Below the pieces are notes generated by a model, which saw nothing but the letters and a program-made list of their open reading frames with translations, did not search any database and was not told the DNA's origin. Positions 33,998 through 43,932 of a stretch of DNA of 64,000 nucleotides are shown here, one piece after another; within the stretch, counting starts at the first letter, position 1; the number at the start of each line of letters is the position of its first letter. This stretch comes from Xylanimonas cellulosilytica (GTDB lineage: Bacteria; Actinomycetota; Actinomycetes; Actinomycetales; Actinomycetaceae). The position numbers and the translations under genes are program-made. The DNA is taken from positions 6,699-70,698 of the forward strand of contig JVKM01000063.1 in the NCBI GenBank assembly GCA_001072465.1, in the 5' to 3' direction.

Positions 33998-36900
33998 CTC
34001 TTCCTCCACGCGGATAGGGCGCTTGCTGCGGCGACGACCAGGCACACGCCGGAGGCGATCCGCCAGGGGATGATCCACCACGCGCTGTAAGTGAGCGTCA
34101 GGTGCCCTGCGGTAGGCATCTCGAAGGCTTGAGACCATCCGTCGGCTGCTTCAGTGGCGGCCAGCGCGGTACCGTCGACGGATGCGCGCCATCCGGAGTC
34201 GGCGCGCTCGGCGAGGATCAGGGTGCCGCTCGCATCAACGTGTCCGCTGACGCTGAGCTGGCTGCCGCCGACCGGGGTAGTCACGCCGGACGCCGACTCG
34301 ACGCGGACCCGCGAAGGGGTCACGCCGTTCGGGCGCACGCGCCAGACGGTGCCCGAGTTCGTGTCGCCGACCTTTTCGAGGCCGGAGGCGCGGTCGAGTC
34401 CGGAGGTCAGGGCCTGGGATCCGCTGGCGCCCAGGGGCACCAGGATCGTATCGATATCGTGGGCGGCCAGGGTCGCCACGGTCGCATCATCGGGGTAGAC
34501 GACGAGCGTGTAGGCCGCCTGGGCAAGCGACGCGGTCGCGGGGTCGCGCAGGACTCCTTCCGCAGCGCCCGAGCGAGCCTGAGCGAGGGCGAGGGCGCGC
34601 GTTGCCGGCGACCCATCGGTCAGGGAGGGGCCCGAGCCGCGCCACAGGGACGCGTTCACCGTGCCGTTCGTGGGATCGCCGTCGAGGACGAGGATGCGTC
34701 CCGCGCGCGTCGAGCGCTGGGCCTGCGAGGCGACAGCGGAGACGATCGGCGAGGACATCGGGGAAACGGTCGAGCGCTGCGCGAGCGTGAAGGTCGGGGT
34801 GTCCGCTGCGTCGCCACGTGCGGCGAAGGCGGAGGCGGCCACGCCTCCTCCTGCTCCTAGCAGAACGAGCGCGCTCAGGGCGCCGAGCGCTCGCACGGTG
34901 AAGGGTCGCGAGCCGTCCCATGCGGGGTGAGGGCCCTCGGCCTCGTCTTCGTTGCCCGAACCAGATCGGGCGGCGAGCACGAGCAGGGCGCCGACAGACA
35001 GGGACAGCGCGGGGGAGGTCCATGCGTGAGCGACGAATGCCCCAGAGATTCCCACGCCGATCTGCGAGGCTGCCCAGCCGGCCGCGGCGGTTACGAGGGC
35101 TCCGCAGAAGGCGAGCGCAGCGAAGCGAGTACGCAGGCGCAGGAGAGCAATGCCCGCGGCGGCAATCACGCCGGCACCGACAATGCCCAGGGCAACGGCC
35201 TCGAGGGGCGTTGACGGCGCGGCAGGCATGCCGAGCATCGCCATCCACGAGTCGGCACGCGTGTAGGCGTGCACTCCCCCGCTCGTCGCGGCGAGCGCCG
35301 GCCATGCCGAAGGACGCGCCGCAATCGAGACGTAGGTGGGAACGAGGAGGACGAGGGCGGGCAGTGCCACGAGGAGAGACCGACGCGAGCGCCACGCCAG
35401 GGCACCCGCACCCAGCGGGAGCGTCCAGGGAGCGCAGCAGGCCAGAACGACGAGGGCGAGAGCTGCGCATCCTCCGTTAATTCCTCGCGGACGCAGTGGG
35501 GCCTCATCGACGCCGCCGGCACCGGCTACCAGCAGGGGCTTCGGCTGACCCACACAGTAGGCAACAAAGACAGGCAGGGCCGCGTGCGCGAGGGTCGCTG
35601 CGAGAACGCCGTGCGTGGCGCTCATCAGCAGGGAGGGGGCGACAGACCAGGCAAGGGACACGAGAAAGCGGACGCGCAGCGACGAGGCGAGCACCCGCGA
35701 GGGAATCCATGCCACCATCGCGGCGATCGGCGTTGATGCGACAAGCAGGAAGGTAGCAAGCGCTCCCGGGGTGATGCCCATGGGCGCGAACGGAGCGCTG
35801 AGAATCGCCATGAGGATCGTCAGCGGATCAGCCCCGCCGGCATACCCGTCACCACCCGGAATCCACGCAGACCACGCGGCGGCCCACAGCTCGGACCACG
35901 AGGAGGGCAGGGACACCCACGCGCCACCCACGAGGCCCCCCGCCGTCCCCCACCACTGCATGAGCGCCAGGGCGGCAGTCAGGATGAGGAGGCCCAGGGC
36001 AGTCGATGCCGAGCGGAAGCGGTACCGCCGCATCGAGGCAACAACCAGCGGATCGATCCGCTCTCCATGTTCATCTTCGTCCACGCCTGCGGGTTCCTTG
36101 CGCAGCAGGGCGGGAGCCGTCTCAAGCGCGCGCAGGGCCGAACGGGGAACGCGGCGCGACTGAGCTGCGCGTGCACGCCCCGCCAGCAGGCGCGGGGTCG
36201 CGCCGATCAGGGACACAAGGGCGCCGATTTCGGGCAGGGCGAGCGAGGCACGGCCCGTCAGGATGCGTCCGAGGGCGCGGGCAGGGCTCCACACGAGGAG
36301 CCACAGAGCCAGGAACGGCAGGATGAGAGCGGGCACAGCCTTGCACCAGTTGTACATCTGGGCGTAGCGGCGCTTGCGGAACGACCCATCGGTCGCATCG
36401 TTACCGTCGACGAGGGCATCGGAGACATCCCCGGTCGGTTCGCTGTGGTCCGTGTCCGAAGCGGCGTCGAGGCCGGAGTAGAGGGAGACGCGGGCGTGAC
36501 GCACGCGCGCCTTGGGGGCCACAATCACGCGATACCCGGCCAGGTGCAGGCGGCGCCCCAGGTCGAGGCCGTCACCGAAGGGGCCGAGCGCGGGATCGAA
36601 TCCGCCGACTGCCTCGTAGGCCTCGGCGCTGATGAACAGACCGGCGGTGCCGACGCCGAGGACGTCGCTCGTGCCATCGTGCTGCCCCTGGTCGATGTCG
36701 TCATCGCCGATACGCTCGAGTCGGCGGGCACTGGCCGTGGCAAAGATTCCGAGTTCGAGGAGCCGACTGCCGTCCCAGCTCATCTGCTTGACGCCGACAG
36801 CTCCGACGGTCCTACCGACGGCGGCGGCCTGGATGAGCTCGTCAAGACACTCGGGTTCGGGGGCGCTGTCCTCATGTAGGATCCACCACCACTGCTCCGA

Positions 36901-37158
36901 CGCAAAGCGGGCACCCTGTGCGTGGGCGCGACGAATCGCGTCGCCGAGGTTGCGGGCGCGGCCGACGCGCACGAGCTCGGCACCGTCGGGAACTCGATCA
37001 GCGGGGAAAGGGGTGACGTGTCGTCCTGCGACATCAATGATGGTCAACGAATGCGGGGCCACCGATTGATTCTCGATGGCCCGCAAAACGGACTGGGTCA
37101 GCGGCGCTTCTCCCCTTGTGACAAGGATCGCACCGACGGAGCGCTGCGTCGGACTCAA
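33994..37158 (-). CDS. large membrane glycosyltransferase, GT2 family
   Basis: A 1,054-residue protein. Residues about 1-270 are a GT-A glycosyltransferase (AILVTRGEAPLTQSVLRAIENQ, the acidic motif HEDSAPEP, and GGFDPALGPFGDGLDLGRRL). A long membrane region of 12 or more helices (about 275-750) follows, then an extracytoplasmic domain with a final helix near the C-terminus. The layout suggests a cytosolic transferase fused to an integral-membrane module in envelope glycan synthesis. It overlaps whiB and the DUF5719 gene by 4 bp each, so all three are one coupled operon. Confidence 0.85.
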   Translation of the reverse strand: MSPTQRSVGAILVTRGEAPLTQSVLRAIENQSVAPHSLTIIDVAGRHVTPFPADRVPDGAELVRVGRARNLGDAIRRAHAQGARFASEQWWWILHEDSAPEPECLDELIQAAAVGRTVGAVGVKQMSWDGSRLLELGIFATASARRLERIGDDDIDQGQHDGTSDVLGVGTAGLFISAEAYEAVGGFDPALGPFGDGLDLGRRLHLAGYRVIVAPKARVRHARVSLYSGLDAASDTDHSEPTGDVSDALVDGNDATDGSFRKRRYAQMYNWCKAVPALILPFLALWLLVWSPARALGRILTGRASLALPEIGALVSLIGATPRLLAGRARAAQSRRVPRSALRALETAPALLRKEPAGVDEDEHGERIDPLVVASMRRYRFRSASTALGLLILTAALALMQWWGTAGGLVGGAWVSLPSSWSELWAAAWSAWIPGGDGYAGGADPLTILMAILSAPFAPMGITPGALATFLLVASTPIAAMVAWIPSRVLASSLRVRFLVSLAWSVAPSLLMSATHGVLAATLAHAALPVFVAYCVGQPKPLLVAGAGGVDEAPLRPRGINGGCAALALVVLACCAPWTLPLGAGALAWRSRRSLLVALPALVLLVPTYVSIAARPSAWPALAATSGGVHAYTRADSWMAMLGMPAAPSTPLEAVALGIVGAGVIAAAGIALLRLRTRFAALAFCGALVTAAAGWAASQIGVGISGAFVAHAWTSPALSLSVGALLVLAARSGSGNEDEAEGPHPAWDGSRPFTVRALGALSALVLLGAGGGVAASAFAARGDAADTPTFTLAQRSTVSPMSSPIVSAVASQAQRSTRAGRILVLDGDPTNGTVNASLWRGSGPSLTDGSPATRALALAQARSGAAEGVLRDPATASLAQAAYTLVVYPDDATVATLAAHDIDTILVPLGASGSQALTSGLDRASGLEKVGDTNSGTVWRVRPNGVTPSRVRVESASGVTTPVGGSQLSVSGHVDASGTLILAERADSGWRASVDGTALAATEAADGWSQAFEMPTAGHLTLTYSAWWIIPWRIASGVCLVVAAASALSAWRKR

Positions 37159-37451
37159 CCGGCCATACGGCGCAGGCGCCGCCTCTCGCGCTCGGACATG
37201 CCGCCCCAGATGCCAAAGCGCTCGTCGTTAGCCAGCGCGTATTCCAGGCATTCTTCGCGCACCTGGCAGGCCTGACAAACGGCCTTAGCCTCGCGAGTGG
37301 AGCCGCCCTTTTCAGGGAAAAACGCCTCAGGATCCGTCTGCGCACAGAGCGCGTGCTGCTGCCACGCAAGGGGGCCGTCAATGCGGGCGTACTGCGCCGC
37401 GTCGGCGTCCTCGGACCACTCGATGGGCCCGTCACCGAAGATGTTCCACAT
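37155..37451 (-). CDS. WhiB-family iron-sulfur regulator (WhiB2-type)
   Basis: A 98-residue Wbl protein with the four cluster cysteines C36, C59, C62 and C68 and the GIWGG turn (80-84), then the basic ERERRRLRR helix. Context (upstream of a GT2/DUF5719 pair and near DUF3499) matches the mycobacterial whiB2/whmD neighbourhood, a locus essential for septation there. AAGGAGC lies 8 nt before the ATG. Its role as sigma-factor-bound regulator is established for the family. Confidence 0.93.
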   Translation of the reverse strand: MWNIFGDGPIEWSEDADAAQYARIDGPLAWQQHALCAQTDPEAFFPEKGGSTREAKAVCQACQVREECLEYALANDERFGIWGGMSERERRRLRRMAG

Positions 37452-37607
37452 TGCGGGAGCTCCTTATAACGAATCGATCAATACGAGAATTACACGCGTG
37501 TCATTGCAGGAAGTCAAGCCGTTTCGCGATATTGAGACCTTTTCCGTAGCACTTGACCCAACGGTAAAACAATGCCCTATTTCAAGGACTTCACAGTTAC
37601 TAAGTAC

Positions 37608-37635
37608 TTGGGTCGCCTGGGACCTTCGATATACT
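37608..37635 (+). promoter_or_regulatory. promoter of a leaderless transcript (TIGR03089 gene)
   Basis: TTGGTC (37608-37613), 16 bp, then TATACT (37630-37635), which ends 7 nt before the ATG. The 37,452-37,642 spacer is the most A+T-rich intergenic stretch in this part of the window and also contains the whiB promoter in the other direction. Confidence 0.65.
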
Positions 37636-37642
37636 TGAAACC

Positions 37643-38374
37643 ATGAACAATAAGTCCTTAGAAACTATGAGCAGGCTCACCCACTGTATCACAGTGATTA
37701 ACGGATGGTCAGGCCCAGCACTCACCCAATACGGCCAGGAACGGGTTGAACTGGGAGGACCCGTGGTCAGCCGGTGGTTAGCGAAGATCGCAAACTACCT
37801 GACAAACGAACTCGCGGCCGATCTGTTCGGCACGGGCGAAGCGACACCAACCCGCATCTACACGACTCTTCAGCCCTGGCAGGACACGCTCTGGCAGATC
37901 GCAGCGCGGGCGATGGGATGGGAGGTTCTCGATACACGACGTCCGCTCCCCGGAGACCTTTTCGTCACGAATATTCTCGGTTCCGAAGCATCCAACGCGC
38001 TGGACACCGGGGCGCACGTGCTGGCGCAACCCGCACAGTACCTGTCGTTCGCATGGGATGGTCCCCTGGATGGAGCTCTCGACGGCCTCGCGGAAATCGC
38101 CATGCAGCCGGATGCCCTCGTCGTCGACACTCCCCCGCTGCTCGTCCAAGCCCGCGACGAGGCACTGGCTGGGACCCGCCCGTCGGCACCGGTTGAGGGA
38201 AGCCGCGTCGCGCTGCTGTGGGATGCGCGTACGGGTGCGGGCCAGGTCTTGGATCAGTGGATGCAGGGACGCTCTGTCGTCATCATTGATCCGCACGCGG
38301 TCTCGCCGGACAGGCTGACGCAGATCCTGGCGACGGAGGACGTGGACGGCGGGCTCGTCACCTATCAGAGGTAG
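37643..38374 (+). CDS. TIGR03089 family protein
   Basis: A 243-residue actinobacterial protein. The start QYGQERVELGGPVVSRWLAKIANYLTNELA matches the N-terminus of TIGR03089, a family related to the N-terminal part of acyl-CoA synthetases/AMP-binding enzymes but lacking the AMP-binding core. No catalytic motif is visible, so activity is unknown. The ATG is set by TATACT 7 nt upstream. It ends 4 bp from the convergent glycosyltransferase gene. Confidence 0.8.
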   Translation: MNNKSLETMSRLTHCITVINGWSGPALTQYGQERVELGGPVVSRWLAKIANYLTNELAADLFGTGEATPTRIYTTLQPWQDTLWQIAARAMGWEVLDTRRPLPGDLFVTNILGSEASNALDTGAHVLAQPAQYLSFAWDGPLDGALDGLAEIAMQPDALVVDTPPLLVQARDEALAGTRPSAPVEGSRVALLWDARTGAGQVLDQWMQGRSVVIIDPHAVSPDRLTQILATEDVDGGLVTYQR

Positions 38375-38378
38375 AGGG

Positions 38379-39353
38379 TCACCACACGCCCAGGACTCGC
38401 GCAGCAGCGAGTTTGAGGCCCTCCAGATGGTCACGGCGGATCTGACGCCAGCGCAGGGCGAAACGCAGCCTCGAGGCGGCACCCTGCCCCTCGAGCTCGT
38501 GCAGGATGGCGCGCAGCTGGCGCGCGCGGCGCTCGTCGAACGTGCCGACCTTCTGGGCGGTGCGGGCAGTCAGAATGAACTGGTTGCGATAAAAACCGTT
38601 CCGCAGCTTGGCCATGCGGGCGTCACGCGCCCCGGAGCCGGAGTTCGCGCCCTGCACGTTGCCGCCATGCTGACGGTATTCAAGCGTCGGCTCCTCGCCA
38701 ATCACCCAGATCAGGCCGATTGAGCGAGCAAGCGCGTAGACATACCAGTCATGCACGCCGATCTCGCTGTAGTCGAGGCCTTCCAACACCTGCACGAGAG
38801 CCTCGTGAGCCTTCGGACTGAAGACGTAGGTGGAGCCGGGACCCGCGGCCTCGAAAAGGAAGTCCCAGGCCCGCTGTGGCTGCGACTTGCGAATGAGGCG
38901 GCGCTCCCCCACCGCCCCGCCGGGCAGCCACTGGAAGGACGTCACGTTCGATGACACGACGTCAGCCCCACGATCGGCCATGAGGGCCAGCTGAGAACTC
39001 AGCTTGTCCTCGTGCCACACGTCATCCTGGTCGGTGAATGCGACGTAGGAGCCGTCGGGGGCATGCGTCGTAAAAAGGTGCAGGAAGTTGCCCGTGACGC
39101 CGGGGGTACCGTCGCGCTGGGGCAGAACCCTGATCCGAGGGTCGGCAGCGGCGCGCGCCTCCAAGTGCGCGCGCGTCCCGTCGCTCGACGCGTCGTCGGA
39201 CGCGACGAGACGGACGTCCACGCCCACCTGGGCGAGCACGGAGTCCACCTGTTCGTCGAGCCACGCCCCGCCCTCGGCCATCCCGTTGTAGGTGGCCATG
39301 AGGACGGTGACTCGGGGGCGAGGCACGGCCTCGTCTCGGGTCACGCGATCCAA
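38379..39353 (-). CDS. glycosyltransferase family 2, rhamnosyltransferase-like
   Basis: A 324-residue GT-A enzyme: VTVLMATYNGMAEGGAWLDEQVDSVLAQ, the nucleotide-binding SDDASSDGT, and FTDQDDVWHEDKL (the DQDD motif typical of rhamnosyl- and related transferases). It lies 4 bp downstream of rmlB, which makes dTDP-sugars, so a dTDP-linked deoxysugar donor is plausible. Start is uncertain: the TTG used has AAGGA 10 nt upstream; a GTG 9 bp inward is the alternative. Confidence 0.87.
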   Translation of the reverse strand: MDRVTRDEAVPRPRVTVLMATYNGMAEGGAWLDEQVDSVLAQVGVDVRLVASDDASSDGTRAHLEARAAADPRIRVLPQRDGTPGVTGNFLHLFTTHAPDGSYVAFTDQDDVWHEDKLSSQLALMADRGADVVSSNVTSFQWLPGGAVGERRLIRKSQPQRAWDFLFEAAGPGSTYVFSPKAHEALVQVLEGLDYSEIGVHDWYVYALARSIGLIWVIGEEPTLEYRQHGGNVQGANSGSGARDARMAKLRNGFYRNQFILTARTAQKVGTFDERRARQLRAILHELEGQGAASRLRFALRWRQIRRDHLEGLKLAAARVLGVW

Positions 39354-39357
39354 GGAA

Positions 39358-40443
<1,086 letters not shown>

Positions 40444-40571
40444 TCACGCATTCCCCGCCACTGACCTCCACTTACCCGTCGGATACGTCACTATTCGCCA
40501 CGCTGGAGGTCCCGTGAGGGGCCACAGCGCGCTGATAAATTGGACGTATCCCCTACAGAAACGGACCACTC

Positions 40572-41165
40572 GTGACTCGTCTCGTCCCCTCGCTCGCACT
40601 GCTCGCCCTGTGCGCTGTTTCCACGGCCTCGTGCTCCATGCTCGAGGACACCCAGAGCGCTCAGTCGACACCCGCGGCCTCCGTTTCCGCGGGAGACCCC
40701 GGCCAGCCGTCGAGCTCGGCGATGCCGACCCTGCACGCGGCCTCCCCCGGATGCGCCGCCATGGATGAGATTTTCACCGAGGCACTCAACGGCTCCGAGA
40801 CCGGCCAGGCCTACAGGTCTCTGGCGGCCAAGCGCTCAGGGGAAACCACCGCGGACGAGCGACACCGCGCGTGGGAGGCCTTCGCGGCCACCTTCAAGAA
40901 CGACTACTCCGACCGCCTCACCCAGGCGGCCACAGACGAGACCTCCAAGCAGGCCCTCGCGGCTCTCGCGGTCTACGTCGAGCGCAACACTGCCCTCGAC
41001 TCCGGCGCGATCCCCGAGTTCGCCGATCAGCAGGGAGCCGAGGAGGCCCTCAAGCGCGGTGAGAACCCCGAGGTGAATCCCGCCTACACGCAGGCCCTCG
41101 CCGAGGCCACGAGCGCTCACGCCACGCTGACGACCTGTATGCCTCACTGGCCCGTCGTTTTCTAG
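40572..41165 (+). CDS. lipoprotein of unknown function
   Basis: A 197-residue predicted lipoprotein. The signal peptide (RLVPSLALLALCAVSTASC) ends in a lipobox-like TASC. A Ser/Ala/Pro linker follows, then a helical domain (YRSLAAKRSGETTADERHRAWEAFAATFKNDY) that I do not recognise. The start is GTG without a strong RBS; TAAATT and TTGGAC elements lie 25-35 bp upstream. It is divergent from rmlB and precedes the surface polysaccharide genes. Confidence 0.7.
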   Translation: MTRLVPSLALLALCAVSTASCSMLEDTQSAQSTPAASVSAGDPGQPSSSAMPTLHAASPGCAAMDEIFTEALNGSETGQAYRSLAAKRSGETTADERHRAWEAFAATFKNDYSDRLTQAATDETSKQALAALAVYVERNTALDSGAIPEFADQQGAEEALKRGENPEVNPAYTQALAEATSAHATLTTCMPHWPVVF

Positions 41166-41249
41166 GCTCTGCGTGGCCTCGCGCCCGCCAGGCCACGCCC
41201 GGACTCGTGTACATTAGACGTATCTATCCCGGACAGATTGGCTCATTTC

Positions 41250-42803
41250 ATGGCACGTGCGCTCGTCGACCACCTCGCTCCCGCGCGGGATCGTTTCGTC
41301 TCTACCGCAGCGCGACCTCTGGCCTTCGTCATCCTGGCCCTCGGTATCCTCTCCGTCGCCACGGGCTGGATCTTCGCCTCCCCTCCGGGTTCCTCTCCGG
41401 ACGACGACTACCACCTCGTCTCCACGTGGTGCCCGCGCCCCATCGAGTCCACGGGCTGCGACACGGCCACGATCGACGGCGATCTCTACGTCATGGCCCC
41501 CGTGACCACGTCCCACGCGCAGTGCGAGGCCTTCAGCCCCGACAAATCGCACGCGTGCATCCATGACTACTCGGACGACACGATGTTCCCATCGTACCGA
41601 TACAACGACGGCCAGTACCCCTACGGCTTCTACCAATTCCACCACCTGTTCGCGGGCCACAACGTGGAGCACTCCGTGTGGATCATGCGCTCGATCAACG
41701 TCGGCATCGCGATCGTGCTGATCGGCGCCGTCTGCGCGCTGTCGACCCGCGAGGTGCGCCGCGCGACCGCTCTGGCCGCGCTTGTCGCGTGGACGCCGAT
41801 GGGACTGTACTTCATTGCCTCCAACAACCCCTCCTCCTGGGCGATCACGGGCGTCTTCACCTACGGCGCGGCTCTCTACGGCGCGCTGAACGCACAGGGG
41901 TGGCGCCGCTGGACGCTGCTGGGCGTGGGCGCGCTGTCCTCCCTGCTGTGCTACGGCTCGCGAGGCGACGCCGCCTTCTACGTCTTCGTGGCCTCCCTCG
42001 GCGTCCTCATCCTGGCTGCCCGCCGCCGCCACCTGCCCGAGATCGGCATCGCCTCCGTCCTGAGCGTCATCGGCATCTGGTGCATGCTCGGCTCCGGCCA
42101 GTCCGGCCACATCGCCCAGTCCGAGGCCTCGGTGACCCTGCGCGAGCGCATCGAGGTCGCGATCATGAACATCCGCTACCTGCCCGAGTACTTCGCGGGC
42201 TTCACCGGTTTGTACTCCGGCCCCGGCTGGCGCGACACTCCTCTGCCGGGCTACACGACGGTCCTCGGGCTCCTCGTCCTGGGCGCGGTCCTCTTCTACG
42301 GGGCACGCACGATGAGCCTGCGCAAGATCCTGGCCGCCTTCGTCGTCTTCGGCGCGATGGCGGGCATCCCGCTGCTGATCGCGACCCCTCCGACCTTCCC
42401 CAACCTCGGCGGCTACCACTCCCGCTACGCCCTGCCGCTGCTGGGCACGTGGCTACTCATCTGGCTCTCCTGCGCCGTCAAGAAGTCTTCGATAACCCGC
42501 GGCCAGATCGTCATGTTCGTGTTCTTCCTGAGCGTCGTCGACGCGGTTGCGATGCACACGACGATCGCCCGCTACGTCCGCGGCCTCCTCTCGATCCGCC
42601 ACATGGGGTGGATCGCACCGGGTAACCTGAATGGTGACATCCAGTGGTGGTGGGCCGACATGCCGCTGAGCCCGATGGCCCTGTGGGGCCTGGCCTCCCT
42701 GGGATACGCACTTGCCCTGGCGAGCGCCATCTACCTGCTGCGTAATCGCCAGGTGGAGGTGCCCGCCTCGACCACTCCGACCGAAGAGGAAGAAACTGCA
42801 TGA
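41250..42803 (+). CDS. DUF2142 membrane protein (first copy)
   Basis: A 517-residue polytopic protein with about 10-12 helices. The hallmark SPPGSSPDDDYHLVSTWCPRP (about residues 49-69) follows the first helix and resembles the donor-binding loop of GT-C type transferases. A cysteine pair (STWC ... STGC) is conserved with a second copy of equal length further along. GT-C-like enzymes use lipid-linked sugars; this role is inferred from family and context. It overlaps the following GT2 gene by 4 bp. Confidence 0.82.
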   Translation: MARALVDHLAPARDRFVSTAARPLAFVILALGILSVATGWIFASPPGSSPDDDYHLVSTWCPRPIESTGCDTATIDGDLYVMAPVTTSHAQCEAFSPDKSHACIHDYSDDTMFPSYRYNDGQYPYGFYQFHHLFAGHNVEHSVWIMRSINVGIAIVLIGAVCALSTREVRRATALAALVAWTPMGLYFIASNNPSSWAITGVFTYGAALYGALNAQGWRRWTLLGVGALSSLLCYGSRGDAAFYVFVASLGVLILAARRRHLPEIGIASVLSVIGIWCMLGSGQSGHIAQSEASVTLRERIEVAIMNIRYLPEYFAGFTGLYSGPGWRDTPLPGYTTVLGLLVLGAVLFYGARTMSLRKILAAFVVFGAMAGIPLLIATPPTFPNLGGYHSRYALPLLGTWLLIWLSCAVKKSSITRGQIVMFVFFLSVVDAVAMHTTIARYVRGLLSIRHMGWIAPGNLNGDIQWWWADMPLSPMALWGLASLGYALALASAIYLLRNRQVEVPASTTPTEEEETA

Positions 42804-43846
42804 GCGCAACAGTCACCGTCGTCGTGCGCACGCGTAATCGCCCGGCGATGCTCACCCGTGCCCTCGCATCGATCGCTTCTCAGACCTTCGACGACTACGA
42901 GGTCGTCATCGTCAACGACGCCGGCGACGAGGCCGAGGTCCGCGAGATCGTCAAGAAGCAGAAGAGCGCCGTTCGTTCGAAGATCACGATCGTCACGAAC
43001 GAGGTCTCGAAGGGCCGCGAGGCCGCGCTCGAGTCGGGTCTGTCCGCGTCGCACAACCGCTACTACGCGGTCCACGACGATGACGATTCCTGGCACCCGC
43101 ACTTCCTGAAGAAGACGGTCGCCTACCTGGACGAACATCCGCAGGCGGGCGGCGTCGCCGCCCGCTGCGAGATCATCCGCGAGCGCGTGCGCGCTGACGG
43201 CATGTGCATCGAGATCGAGCGCGAGGTCCTGTCGACGGATAACTACGGCCTGTCCCTCGTGGACATGATGGTGGAGAACTACACGCCGCCGATCTCTCAG
43301 CTGATCCGCCGCGAGGTTGCCGACCGCGTGGGCCACTGGGACGGTTCCCTGCAGACGCAGGCGGACTGGGACTTCAACCTGCGACTGCTGGCGGACTCTC
43401 CGGTCGGCTTCGTCGACGGTGAGCCCCTGGCCTACTGGCACCACCGTGACACGATGGATGCGTCCCTGGGTAACTCTGTCGTCACGGACGCGTACCTGCA
43501 CAAGTGGGACAACCTGCACATCCGCGACCGCTACCTGCGTGCCATGCTGGCGACGGAGGATCCTTCGTCCCCGCACCTGGGTCAGGCTCTGCTGTCGGCG
43601 GAGTACTACCGCCGGATGCGCGAGGAGTTGGCGCGCGTGGATTCGGGCTTCCACTCGTCGCTCAACCTCGTCCACGTCGACATGCTCAACACGATGACGG
43701 CCCTGCACCAGCAGGTGCATGAGCTGCGCGAGGAGGTGACGTCGCTGCGCGCGGAGCTCGCCGCCGGCTCGCAGCTCAAGCGTTCGGTGAGGAGCGCGGC
43801 GTCGAAGTCGAAGCGTGCCGCCAAGAAGCTGATGGGCCGCGGCTAG
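42800..43846 (+). CDS. glycosyltransferase family 2 with C-terminal coiled coil
   Basis: A 348-residue GT-A enzyme: VTVVVRTRNRPAMLTRALASIASQ, VVIVNDAGDE, and the DxD-like YYAVHDDDDSWHPHFL near residue 90. The C-terminal 60 residues (HQQVHELREEVTSLRAELAAGS) form a likely coiled coil ending in a basic tail (SKSKRAAKKLMG), which may attach it to the membrane or partners. Its ATG overlaps the DUF2142 stop. A strong terminator follows. Confidence 0.88.
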   Translation: MSATVTVVVRTRNRPAMLTRALASIASQTFDDYEVVIVNDAGDEAEVREIVKKQKSAVRSKITIVTNEVSKGREAALESGLSASHNRYYAVHDDDDSWHPHFLKKTVAYLDEHPQAGGVAARCEIIRERVRADGMCIEIEREVLSTDNYGLSLVDMMVENYTPPISQLIRREVADRVGHWDGSLQTQADWDFNLRLLADSPVGFVDGEPLAYWHHRDTMDASLGNSVVTDAYLHKWDNLHIRDRYLRAMLATEDPSSPHLGQALLSAEYYRRMREELARVDSGFHSSLNLVHVDMLNTMTALHQQVHELREEVTSLRAELAAGSQLKRSVRSAASKSKRAAKKLMGRG

Positions 43847-43872
43847 ACATCGTGGTGCGCGCTGGCGCGCAT

Positions 43873-43916
43873 GAGGCCGGGCCGGTCGCGGGTGTTACCG
43901 TGACCGGCCCGGCCTC
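43873..43916. terminator. bidirectional terminator with 15-bp stem
   Basis: Arms 43873-43887 and 43902-43916 pair perfectly over 15 bp around a 14-nt loop in the gap between convergent genes. The right arm contains the over-represented octamer GGCCTCGT. Confidence 0.75.
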
Positions 43917-43932
43917 GTTGACGCGATGCCCG